Assembly: GCA_965237895.1 (NCBI GenBank)
Contig: CBDEGR010000002.1
Coordinates: forward strand, 1 to 64,000
Length of the DNA: 64,000 nucleotides
Direction: 5' to 3'
From: CBDEGR01 sp965237895
GTDB lineage: Bacteria > Acidobacteriota > Terriglobia > UBA7540 > JAPUME01
Below, piece after piece: positions 34,902 through 42,530 of the stretch. The notes beneath the pieces are model-generated. The model made no database searches. It was given only the letters and a program-made list of their open reading frames with translations, and had not been told where the DNA came from. Both the position numbers and the translations under genes were made by a program. Each line of letters opens with the position of its first letter. Position 1 is the first letter of the stretch.

Positions 34902-36302
34902 ATGATCCTCCTCAATCTTGCTGCAGTTTTTGGCTTGGTGGCGCTCAGCGCCTTCTTCGTGGCGGCCGAGTACGCCTTGCTCTCCGTCCGCCGCACGCGG
35001 ATTGAACAACTCGTCAAACAAGGCAGCTCGCGCGCCGCCATCGTCCAACGCATGTTGGCCAATCCGGGACTGCTCTTCAGCGGCCTTCAATTGGGCATCA
35101 CGGTCGCCAGCCTGCTGCTCGGCTGGTTTGCCGAAGACGCCCTGGCCTCTTCGCTCGAACAATGGCTCCTGCTCTCGCTGGGCCGGCACCTCAGTCCCGC
35201 CATCCTTCACACGGTCTCCACCATCATCATTCTGGTCCTCATCACCGGCGTGGCAATCGTGTTGGGGGAACTCGTTCCGAAAACCCTGGGCTACGAGCGC
35301 GCCGAGCAGGTTTCGCTGTGGACCGCCTGGCCCATGACCTTGGTGCTGAAAAGCACCAAGCATTTCATTCTTCTGATGGATTGGATCTCGAATCAAATTC
35401 TGAGGATGGTCGGGTTCCGTGTCGGCACGGGACACGGCCAGGTTCACTCTGCCGAGGAGATCAAGTTGCTGGTCACTGGCATCCGCCAACGCGGCCTGTT
35501 GGGGAAAGAACAGGAAGACATGATCCTGGGCGCGTTCGATTTCCATGAGGTGAGGGTGCGCGAGGTGATGACGCCGTGGCCGGATATCATCAGCCTGCCG
35601 GCTACGAATCACCTGCCGACGCTGCTCGATAAGATCAGCCGCACGATGCGCTCGCGCATTCCCGTCTACGAGAGTTCGCCCGACCGCATCATCGGCGTTC
35701 TCTACCCGAAGGATCTGCTCCGCGTCATCCGCAACCGCTGGCAAATCGGCATCCCGCTGCAAGCGCCCTTCGACGTCCGCCCCATCATGCGCGATCCCAT
35801 CGTGGTTCCCGAAAATATGACCATGGATCAACTTCTCGAAGAGTATCGAAAAAAGAGGACACAGATCGCCCTGGTCGTCGACGAATTCGGCAGTTACATC
35901 GGGCTGGTGACGCTCGAAGACGTGCTGGAAGAGATCGTCGGCGAGATCGACGACGAATACGACCTGCCGCAGGAAACCGTCCGCCAGTTGGGCGACGGCG
36001 TGCTGATGCTGAGCGGCGCGGTGACGGTCCGCGAATTGGCGGACGATTACGATCTTCAACTCCCCCGCGACCAGGGCTTTGAAACGCTGGGCGGCTTCGT
36101 GCTGAGCTGCCTGGGAAGGATCCCGCAGGGAGGCGAACAAATCAGCTACCAAGACCGACGCTACACGGTACTCGAAATGGAGGGACGGCGCATCACCCAG
36201 GTAAAGGTTGAACCGGAGGTTCCCCCTCCGGCTTCCCAAGCGAACCCGAAGGGGGGGAAGAAAAATTCTGCGGCCCAGGCCCCGCCCGAGACTTCCCGCT
36301 AG
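34902..36302 (+). CDS. CNNM/CorC (HlyC) family transporter or ion-homeostasis protein
   Basis: A 466-residue protein. Residues 1-190 are a DUF21 membrane domain (LVALSAFFVAAEYALLSVRRTR, ITGVAIVLGELVPKTLGYER). Two CBS domains follow (VREVMTPWPDIISLP; IALVVDEFGSYIGLVTLEDV) and then a CorC_HlyC domain (VLMLSGAVTVRELADDYDLQ, GFETLGGFVLSCLGRIPQ). Studied CNNM members move magnesium or sodium; older names call the family hemolysins. The start ATG 34902 is good and the tail is Lys/Pro-rich. It is followed 18 bases later by a Dpp-type permease, perhaps in one unit. Confidence 0.85.
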   Translation: MILLNLAAVFGLVALSAFFVAAEYALLSVRRTRIEQLVKQGSSRAAIVQRMLANPGLLFSGLQLGITVASLLLGWFAEDALASSLEQWLLLSLGRHLSPAILHTVSTIIILVLITGVAIVLGELVPKTLGYERAEQVSLWTAWPMTLVLKSTKHFILLMDWISNQILRMVGFRVGTGHGQVHSAEEIKLLVTGIRQRGLLGKEQEDMILGAFDFHEVRVREVMTPWPDIISLPATNHLPTLLDKISRTMRSRIPVYESSPDRIIGVLYPKDLLRVIRNRWQIGIPLQAPFDVRPIMRDPIVVPENMTMDQLLEEYRKKRTQIALVVDEFGSYIGLVTLEDVLEEIVGEIDDEYDLPQETVRQLGDGVLMLSGAVTVRELADDYDLQLPRDQGFETLGGFVLSCLGRIPQGGEQISYQDRRYTVLEMEGRRITQVKVEPEVPPPASQANPKGGKKNSAAQAPPETSR

Positions 36303-36320
36303 GTACGCCACACATCCCGA

Positions 36321-37241
36321 ATGCTGAGATTCACTCTTCGCCGTCTGCTACTCTCCCTTCCCGTCCTGGGAATTGTCTCGACGGCCATCTTCTTCCTCAT
36401 TCACATGATCCCCGGCGACCCGGTCGTACAGATGCTCGGCGAAGGCGCCGCGCCGCTTGAAATCGAAGAGTTGCGCCGCCGTTTGGGATTGGACCAGCCC
36501 TTGCTCAGGCAGTTCGTGAACTTTTGGAAAAGGTTGCTTCATGCCGACCTGGGAACCTCCTTCAAGTTCGGCCGGCCGGTGACGGAGATTTTGCTGGTCC
36601 GCTACCCCGCCACCATGTCGCTGGCGCTGGTCAGCATGGTAGTCGCACTGGTGATTGCCGTACCGGCGGGCGTTACCTCCGCCGTGCACCGAGCCCGCTG
36701 GCCGGACCGCGCGCTAGGATTCGTCACCCTGATCGGCCTCTCGTTTCCGAACTTCGCTCTCGGCCCGGCCTTGATCTTAATTTTCTCGATTCAGGCCGGC
36801 CTGCTGCCGGTCTCCGGAGACGACACCGCGGCCGCCTACATTCTCCCGGCACTGACGATGGGCACCTCGATGGCGGCGATTCTCACCCGCATGGTGCGCT
36901 CCTCGATGCTGGAACAGCTATCCAGCGACTACGTGCGCACGGCGCGGGCCAAAGGATTAACCGAGACCGTCGTTCTCTACCACCATGCGCTTCGCAACGG
37001 CCTGATTCCGGTGACGACCATCGTCGGGCTGCAGTTCGGCTCACTTCTGGCCGGGGCCATCATTACCGAGACCATCTTCTCCTGGCCGGGCATCGGACGC
37101 CTGACGCTTGACGCCATCCACGCGCGCGACTACCCGCTGCTGCAAGGCTGCGTGCTGGCAATTGCCGTCACGTATGTTTTGGTGAATTTCCTGACCGATC
37201 TTACCTATTCGCTGCTCGACCCGCGAATCCGGACGGAATAA
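36321..37241 (+). CDS. ABC transporter permease, dipeptide/oligopeptide type (DppB-like)
   Basis: A 306-residue permease with about six membrane helices. The N-terminal FTLRRLLLSLPVLGIVSTAI and IPGDPVVQMLGEGA are the DppB/OppB start. The ATPase-coupling EAA loop reads DYVRTARAKGLTETVVLYHHALRNGLIP, and the end is YSLLDPRIRTE. Peptides or nickel are the usual substrates. The DppC-like partner follows after four bases. No substrate-binding protein or ATPase genes are adjacent, so the complete transporter must use parts encoded elsewhere. Confidence 0.9.
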   Translation: MLRFTLRRLLLSLPVLGIVSTAIFFLIHMIPGDPVVQMLGEGAAPLEIEELRRRLGLDQPLLRQFVNFWKRLLHADLGTSFKFGRPVTEILLVRYPATMSLALVSMVVALVIAVPAGVTSAVHRARWPDRALGFVTLIGLSFPNFALGPALILIFSIQAGLLPVSGDDTAAAYILPALTMGTSMAAILTRMVRSSMLEQLSSDYVRTARAKGLTETVVLYHHALRNGLIPVTTIVGLQFGSLLAGAIITETIFSWPGIGRLTLDAIHARDYPLLQGCVLAIAVTYVLVNFLTDLTYSLLDPRIRTE

Positions 37242-37245
37242 CAGA

Positions 37246-38100
37246 ATGGACCGGAAGCGACTTTTTCGATTTGTGAAGAACTACCCGCTGGCCGCGGCCG
37301 GCCTAGGCTTGATCGCCCTGTTCGCGCTGGCAGCCATCTTTGCTCCCTGGCTGGCTCCCTGGAACCCGATGGAGATTCGACTGCCGGTCCGCCTCGCGCC
37401 CCCTTCCACGGAGCATTGGTTGGGCTGCGACGAACTGGGCCGGGACATCCTCTCCCGCATCCTGATGGGCGCGCGTGTTTCGCTTTCGGTGGGTAGCGCG
37501 GTGGTAGCCGTCTCGCTCTCCCTGGGAGTTCTGGTGGGCCTCGTCGCCGGCTACTGGGGCGGACGATTCGACGCCTTTATAAATGTCATCGTCATCAATT
37601 CGCTGCTGGCTCTGCCGGGCATCCTGCTGGCGATTGCCGTGGTAGCCTTCCTCGGACCCGGCTTCTGGAATCTGGTCATTGCCCTGAGCCTGGGCGGTTG
37701 GATCGGTTTTGCCCGTCTGGCGCGCGCCCAGACCTTGCAGGTGAAAGAATTAGAATTCATCGAAGCCGCACGGGCGCTCGGCGCAAGCCACTCGCGGATT
37801 CTGTTCCGCCACCTGTTGCCGAACATCCTGCCGCCGGTTCTGGTTCAGGCCTCGATTGCCATGGCCGGAGCCGTGCTGGCCGAAGCAAGCCTCAGCTTCC
37901 TGGGACTGGGCGTGCCGCCGCCCACGCCCAGTTGGGGCTCCATGCTCAATTCTGCCCGCGGGTATCTTTTCAGCGCTCCGCACTTGGCCGTCTGGCCCGC
38001 TCTGGCCCTCATGTTGGCCGTCCTCTCCTTCAATTTCCTCGGAGACGCCCTGCGCGACCTGTTCGACCCCCGCAGCCAGTCCCTTACCGGAAACCGATAG
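37246..38100 (+). CDS. ABC transporter permease, dipeptide/oligopeptide type (DppC-like)
   Basis: A 284-residue permease and partner of the gene just upstream. It starts with the OppC N-terminal segment (NYPLAAAGLGLIALFALAAI), then HWLGCDELGRDILSRILMGARVSL, a DppC hallmark. The EAA loop is LEFIEAARALGASHSRILFRHLLP and the end is LRDLFDPRSQ. It completes the heterodimeric membrane pore. The stop (38098-38100) is directly followed by a 20-base perfect palindrome. Confidence 0.9.
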   Translation: MDRKRLFRFVKNYPLAAAGLGLIALFALAAIFAPWLAPWNPMEIRLPVRLAPPSTEHWLGCDELGRDILSRILMGARVSLSVGSAVVAVSLSLGVLVGLVAGYWGGRFDAFINVIVINSLLALPGILLAIAVVAFLGPGFWNLVIALSLGGWIGFARLARAQTLQVKELEFIEAARALGASHSRILFRHLLPNILPPVLVQASIAMAGAVLAEASLSFLGLGVPPPTPSWGSMLNSARGYLFSAPHLAVWPALALMLAVLSFNFLGDALRDLFDPRSQSLTGNR

Positions 38101-38101
38101 G

Positions 38102-38121
38102 TTTTCGAAACGTTTCGAAAA
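38102..38121. repeat. Perfect 20-bp palindrome, LacI-operator-like
   Basis: TTTTCGAAACGTTTCGAAAA is its own reverse complement across all 20 bases. The core GAAACGTTTC resembles LacI-family operators. It begins one base after the stop of the DppC-like gene and lies 48 bases before the end of the convergent SAM hydrolase gene. Without a U-tract it is a poor terminator. No LacI-type regulator is in the window. Confidence 0.55.
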
Positions 38122-38168
38122 TATGGAATGAACAGCCTAAGCCGGGAGTGGGGTCGAAGGAAGGTGAA

Positions 38169-38990
38169 TTATGTCCCTACGGGCTGGGCGCCCACCTGTA
38201 AGGTAACTTCCGCGCCTCGGACCGCGTTCAGCAGGCGCGCTGCGGACCCGCGGTTGGTGGCAATTTCCAAGTAATCGGAACTGCCGACCAGGGCGAACAG
38301 TTCGTCGGGTTGCCCCTGTGAATAGTTCGGGCAGAGCTGGTTGATGATCTTTTGACCCACGGTCAACCGAAACGGCGGAGGGTTCGCGTTGAAAAGCTGC
38401 GGCACCAATCCGGGCGTGAAATTCGTAATCAGGTTGCCGAAGCAGTCCACCTTCAGCACGGCGCCTTTCCAGGTGTTTGCGCCTTCGGCCTTCGGCTGGG
38501 GCGTGGCAAAGCGGACGAAGTCGGTGATCTGATCGCCCAGTTTCGTCACCTCCACGCCGCGAGCCAGCCAAGCGGCCAGCGGCGCGAAGACGTCCCGCCC
38601 ATGGAAGGTATTGCTGACGGGATTCAGGAAGTATTGGTCGGCGGTAACGTGGACAACCTCGGTGGTGGGTTCTTTCTCATAGAGGAACGAGAGCACACCG
38701 TTATCCGGGGCGACGAACCTCTGGCTAAAGGCCCGGGCCACGATGGGGCGACGCTCGGAGCCGACGCCGGGGTCGACCACCACCAGATGGATGGTTTCGG
38801 GCGGGAAAAACCGGGCTGCCTGGAGTACGTTAAAAGCGCCGTCGAAGATATCGAAAGGGTTCACCTGGAGGTTCACGTCCACCACCTTCGCCTCCGGATA
38901 GATCCCCAGCATGACGCCTTTCATAACCCCGACAAAGTGGTCGTTCATGCCCAGATCCGTGGTGATGGCAATGTATTGGGGTCGCGCCAC
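38169..38990 (-). CDS. SAM hydrolase (DUF62, hydroxide adenosyltransferase)
   Basis: A 273-residue protein of the fluorinase-related DUF62 family. Studied members hydrolyse SAM to adenosine and methionine. Family blocks are YIAITTDLGMNDHFVGVMKG, VVVDPGVGSERRPIVAR, NTFHGRDVFAPLAAWLA and KVDCFGNLITNF. The best start is GTG 38990, six bases after GGAG. A TTG at 39020 has no ribosome binding site. The fluorinase-specific loop is not apparent, so hydrolysis rather than fluorination is expected. It is monocistronic and convergent with the Dpp permeases. Confidence 0.88.
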   Translation of the reverse strand: MARPQYIAITTDLGMNDHFVGVMKGVMLGIYPEAKVVDVNLQVNPFDIFDGAFNVLQAARFFPPETIHLVVVDPGVGSERRPIVARAFSQRFVAPDNGVLSFLYEKEPTTEVVHVTADQYFLNPVSNTFHGRDVFAPLAAWLARGVEVTKLGDQITDFVRFATPQPKAEGANTWKGAVLKVDCFGNLITNFTPGLVPQLFNANPPPFRLTVGQKIINQLCPNYSQGQPDELFALVGSSDYLEIATNRGSAARLLNAVRGAEVTLQVGAQPVGT

Positions 38991-39209
38991 GCTATACTCC
39001 GCCTCTTTATATCCCGTCAATGCTGCTTCGCCGTCCGGGAGGAACGACCGTAACCAAATCCCCCAAGCTTGTCAAGGCGCAGAAAACAGGGCCTTGTAGG
39101 GACTTGGGTGCGACCAGGTAAGCGCTTCCTTCGCCGCTGCACTCTCACCACATCGGTTGTTCAGGAAAATAGTTTATGGGTGGCTTGAGCCTCGACCGGG
39201 CACGCTCGC

Positions 39210-40028
39210 TTACTTCTTGATCCGTCCGAAGAAGCGAAAATCGTAGTCGGGGTCGAGCTCTTGAACGCGCATCCAGGCGCTGACGGCGTTCTCCGGCTCG
39301 TCGGCCTCCAGGAACGCGAAGCCCAGCGCGTGGTGTATAAAAGCGGCGTCGCGATAGATATCCAGAGCTTCTTCGTAGGCCTGCCGCGCGCCGGTCCAAT
39401 TCTGAAACTGAATCTGCTGGTAACCCCGCTCGACCAGGTCGCGCCAGTGCGGAGTGCAGGATTCGGAAGGAACTTCCATTGCGCGCGTCTTTGTGCGGCT
39501 GAGGATCTCCTTGGCGCATTGAGACAGAAAATTTCGGGCCGGTGAATTTGGGAAGATGGCGACCGATTGCACCAGCTCGCGCAGGCAAGAGTTCAACTCC
39601 TCACCCGTCCGCTCTTCGAGCGCCAGAAGGCGGACGGCGCGGCGCAGGTGCTCGCGGCTCTCCAGCAGCGACTCGGTGCGCATCAAAAACTCTTCGGCCT
39701 TCGTGTGCCCCGGGTCGACCAGCAACGCCTGACGATAACAGGCCGCCGCCTCGTCCATTCGTCCGGCGCTTCCCTCGGCATTCCCTTTCAGGTAATAGGT
39801 ATCGGCATCGGCGGGATTCGCGCGGATGGCGCGGTTCAGCGCATCCAAAGCCCGGTCAATCTCCCGCAACTCCAGATAGCAGACACCCAGCTTGGCCCAG
39901 GCGGCGCCGTGGTCCGGGTCTTCGGAGACAATGCCGCCAAAGATTTCCACGGCGGCGGCGAAATCGGCCCGGCTCAGGGCATCGACGCCGCGCGTATACT
40001 CTGTAGCGATGGGTCCGTCCCGGGTCAT
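39210..40028 (-). CDS. Tetratricopeptide-repeat protein
   Basis: A 272-residue protein without signal peptide. At least three TPR units are visible in residues 8-110 (AWAKLGVCYLELREIDRALD, TYYLKGNAEGSAGRMDEAAA), and another pair in the last 70 residues (GYQQIQFQNWTGARQAYEEA, FIHHALGFAFLEADEPENAV). A helical, repeat-poor section separates them. TPRs mediate protein contacts; the partner is unknown. The start ATG 40028 overlaps the stop of the upstream cupin gene by four bases, so the two are coupled. Confidence 0.8.
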   Translation of the reverse strand: MTRDGPIATEYTRGVDALSRADFAAAVEIFGGIVSEDPDHGAAWAKLGVCYLELREIDRALDALNRAIRANPADADTYYLKGNAEGSAGRMDEAAACYRQALLVDPGHTKAEEFLMRTESLLESREHLRRAVRLLALEERTGEELNSCLRELVQSVAIFPNSPARNFLSQCAKEILSRTKTRAMEVPSESCTPHWRDLVERGYQQIQFQNWTGARQAYEEALDIYRDAAFIHHALGFAFLEADEPENAVSAWMRVQELDPDYDFRFFGRIKK

Positions 40029-40357
40029 CGGGCCTTGGAAGGAACAGGAGGAATAGTCTTGCTGCCGTCCAGGCTTACGACCGGCTCGGTCCCGACCACT
40101 TCGGCGCTGTGCTTGGCCCCGGGCGGGACGCGGATGCCGTCGCCCGGGCCCAGGATGAACTCCTGCCCGTGCATCTTAATCCTGAACCGTCCGCTCACCA
40201 CGGTGTCTTTCTTCTCAAAGGGATGGGTATGGTCGGAAAGAAAAGTCCCCGGCGGATAGACGCAGCGGGCCACCGAGTAGCCTTCCTTCTCCAGGCGCGC
40301 CCGCATTCGGGCCTCATTCACCCTTCCCTGACCGGATTTCCCGCGTTTGAGCGTCAA
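40025..40357 (-). CDS. Small cupin-domain protein
   Basis: A 110-residue protein with a single cupin barrel. Motif 1 appears as PPGTFLSDHTHPFEKKDTVVSGRF, with His residues and an acidic pair. Motif 2 is GPGDGIRVPPGAKHSAEV with the last metal-binding His. Stand-alone cupins bind metal and either sense small molecules or catalyse simple isomerisations; no specific role is evident. It is coupled by a four-base overlap to the TPR gene downstream. Confidence 0.8.
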   Translation of the reverse strand: MTLKRGKSGQGRVNEARMRARLEKEGYSVARCVYPPGTFLSDHTHPFEKKDTVVSGRFRIKMHGQEFILGPGDGIRVPPGAKHSAEVVGTEPVVSLDGSKTIPPVPSKAR

Positions 40358-40502
40358 AACGATTCACCTTTCCACCAGCGCAGCCGGCTTCGTAGCCGGA
40401 TGGTAGATTTTTACCCCGAATCGTCCTTCTCAGCAATAGGGTTCGAAGAAAAAGCGCCCCAAAAGAGGAAATTGTAAGGAAACTTAACAAATAAGAAGGA
40501 GT

Positions 40503-42227
40503 TCAGGGGCCCTTTTCAGCGGTTTCGATGGGGTAGCCGGCTTTCTGCCAGGCCTCGTAGCCGTCGGCGAAGACGGCGAGCCGCTCCTCGACAAATCCCC
40601 TGGCGAGCAGCACGCGGCCCGTGGCGCGGCTCTCGGCGCACGGGTCGCCGGTCGAGGTGGATTGCCCGTAGATGACGATGACGATCTTGCGGTCCTTCGG
40701 CAACTTCTTTATACCTTCGCGCATTCCGCTAAGCGGGAGGTTCCTTGCGCCGCGGATGTGGCCCTTGCGGAACACGTCGGCATCGCGCACATCGAGAAAG
40801 ACCATTTCGCTGCCGTCTGTGTATAGCCGGTGGGCGGCTTCGAGGCCGATTCGCGGCGGCTCGGGCGGCAGGTCCTCCGTACATCCACCGAAGGGGCCGC
40901 CGAGGGAACCGAACGCGCCATCTTCACCCATGGATGAAGTCGACGGGTCGGTAATCACCATCCGGTCATTCCCGGGGTTGGGTCCCCCCGAGCCTGCCGT
41001 GACGGGTTCGGCGGAGGGCTCCCGGTCGGAACCCATCTGAGCGCCGTTGTCGGTTGCAACGGAGCTTCCCTCCCCACCGTTCTTGGCCGATTCGGCTTCG
41101 ATCAACTCGGTGAACTGTGCCAGGGTCGGCACACCGGTGAGGGGGCGCTCGCCGAGGAAAAAGGTCGGCGTGGCCCGCACACCGAGCGCCGCGCCGTCTT
41201 CCTTGTCGCGCCGGACACGGGCGGCCATGCGGCCCGAATCGAGACACTCGCCAAACGCCTGCTCATCGAGCCCGATCCTCTTGGCGTGGCGCTTCAAGCC
41301 CTCCGGCTCCAATTCTTTCTGGTGCTCGAAGAACGTCTCCACCGCTTTCCAATACTTTCCCTGCTCGGAGGCGCACTCGGCCGCCTCGGCCGCCTTCCAG
41401 GCATGGGGGTGATGGGTGGTGAGCGGATAGTGCCGGAGCGTGTAGCGCATCCTCCTGCGGTAGCGGTCGCGGAGTTGCCGGAGGACGGCCTCGGCCCGCG
41501 CGCACCCTCCGCACTGAAGATCGGCGAACTCCACCAGAACCAATTCCGCCCCTTCGGGTCCGATCCAATGGCTGTCGGCGCGGTGCAGCCGTTCCAGGTT
41601 TTCCCGGGCGACGCCCGTCGGGCCTACCGGCTCCCCGGGCCGCGTCAGCAGCCACCACGCGGGGACGCTCAACACCCCGAAACAGGCCAAGATCGCAAGA
41701 TGAGCCTTCACCCTCGGCAGAACCCCCGAGCCATTTGAGGTAAAATTTGAGGCCGAATATGAGATCGGGGCGGACGGCCGCTGCACTTCCCAAATCGAAA
41801 GACCGAAGACGGCGGTGATGATCAGCGCCGAGGCCACGCACCAGATGCACCAAGCTTCAATCACAAAGGCTTCCAGGCCGGTCAGGTAGAGCGAGACGAG
41901 AAACCCGGCTCCGGCGATGAAGAGGGTCCCGTTGCGGGCCAGTTCGGGAACTTTGGCAAAATGGGCCGCTTGCCGGCGGCCGGCGCCGGACCAGACCGCC
42001 GCCAAGCTCAGCAGCACCAAGCCCGCATACATCGCCACCCCGTAGACGGGAAGCGGTATGCCCCAAGCAACCGCATAGGAACTGGAGCGAACCTCGTCAC
42101 AGCCCGACCCCACACAGAACATCGGGCGCGAAGGAGAGGTGTACATCCACCACAGGAGAGCAGAAATAAACAGGCCCACCAGGGAGAGTGAAAAAATTAG
42201 GCGCTGCTTCATGTTTCCCTTCTTCAT
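40503..42227 (-). CDS. VKOR - DsbA-like thioredoxin - rhodanese fusion protein
   Basis: A 574-residue protein joining three redox-related domains. Residues 8-150 form a vitamin K epoxide reductase-type membrane domain with loop cysteines C38 and C43 (FCVGSGCDE) and the quinone-side pair C127/C130 (CIWC). Residues 175-385 form a membrane-tethered DsbA/DsbG-like thioredoxin domain with C239/C242 (CGGC) and cis-Pro block RATPTFFLGE. A Gly/Ser/Glu-rich linker leads to a rhodanese domain (about 450-565; EMVFLDVRDADVFRKGHIRG). Its loop IYGQSTSTGDPCAESRATG has a single Cys. VKOR-DsbA fusions form disulfides in the periplasm; the rhodanese domain is the unusual part. ATGs at 42227 and 42212 are both plausible starts. 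Confidence 0.85.
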   Translation of the reverse strand: MKKGNMKQRLIFSLSLVGLFISALLWWMYTSPSRPMFCVGSGCDEVRSSSYAVAWGIPLPVYGVAMYAGLVLLSLAAVWSGAGRRQAAHFAKVPELARNGTLFIAGAGFLVSLYLTGLEAFVIEAWCIWCVASALIITAVFGLSIWEVQRPSAPISYSASNFTSNGSGVLPRVKAHLAILACFGVLSVPAWWLLTRPGEPVGPTGVARENLERLHRADSHWIGPEGAELVLVEFADLQCGGCARAEAVLRQLRDRYRRRMRYTLRHYPLTTHHPHAWKAAEAAECASEQGKYWKAVETFFEHQKELEPEGLKRHAKRIGLDEQAFGECLDSGRMAARVRRDKEDGAALGVRATPTFFLGERPLTGVPTLAQFTELIEAESAKNGGEGSSVATDNGAQMGSDREPSAEPVTAGSGGPNPGNDRMVITDPSTSSMGEDGAFGSLGGPFGGCTEDLPPEPPRIGLEAAHRLYTDGSEMVFLDVRDADVFRKGHIRGARNLPLSGMREGIKKLPKDRKIVIVIYGQSTSTGDPCAESRATGRVLLARGFVEERLAVFADGYEAWQKAGYPIETAEKGP

Positions 42228-42302
42228 CCCGTCTCCGGCCCGCCAGGGGCCTCTTCGGGGTATTATAGCTTTTCGCCTATGAAATTAAAAAGCCGGTGGC
42301 CC

Positions 42303-42518
42303 TTAAGAATCCGGCCTCTTCCGGAGAAGAACGTCGACCAGCTCAATCAGCCCGTAGATCGCGAGACAAATCGCAGCGTCCGCCGCCAATCCCCAATCCA
42401 TTTCGAACCGCTCGTGGCGCAATACCGGGGGAAGTTGAGGTTGGAATGAAAAATAAATGAGATTGCCTACCAAGACAGCCGCCAAGGACTTCCGATACCG
42501 GAGTTTGTACAACGCCAT
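42303..42518 (-). CDS. Small membrane protein
   Basis: A 71-residue protein with two hydrophobic segments (SLAAVLVGNLIYFSF and LAADAAICLAIYGLIELVDVLL), a basic start and a basic end. The pattern suggests a two-helix inner-membrane protein. I do not recognise a family. It is divergent to recG, with only a dozen bases between the two likely start codons. Confidence 0.6.
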   Translation of the reverse strand: MALYKLRYRKSLAAVLVGNLIYFSFQPQLPPVLRHERFEMDWGLAADAAICLAIYGLIELVDVLLRKRPDS

Positions 42519-42530
42519 AGGATCTACTCC

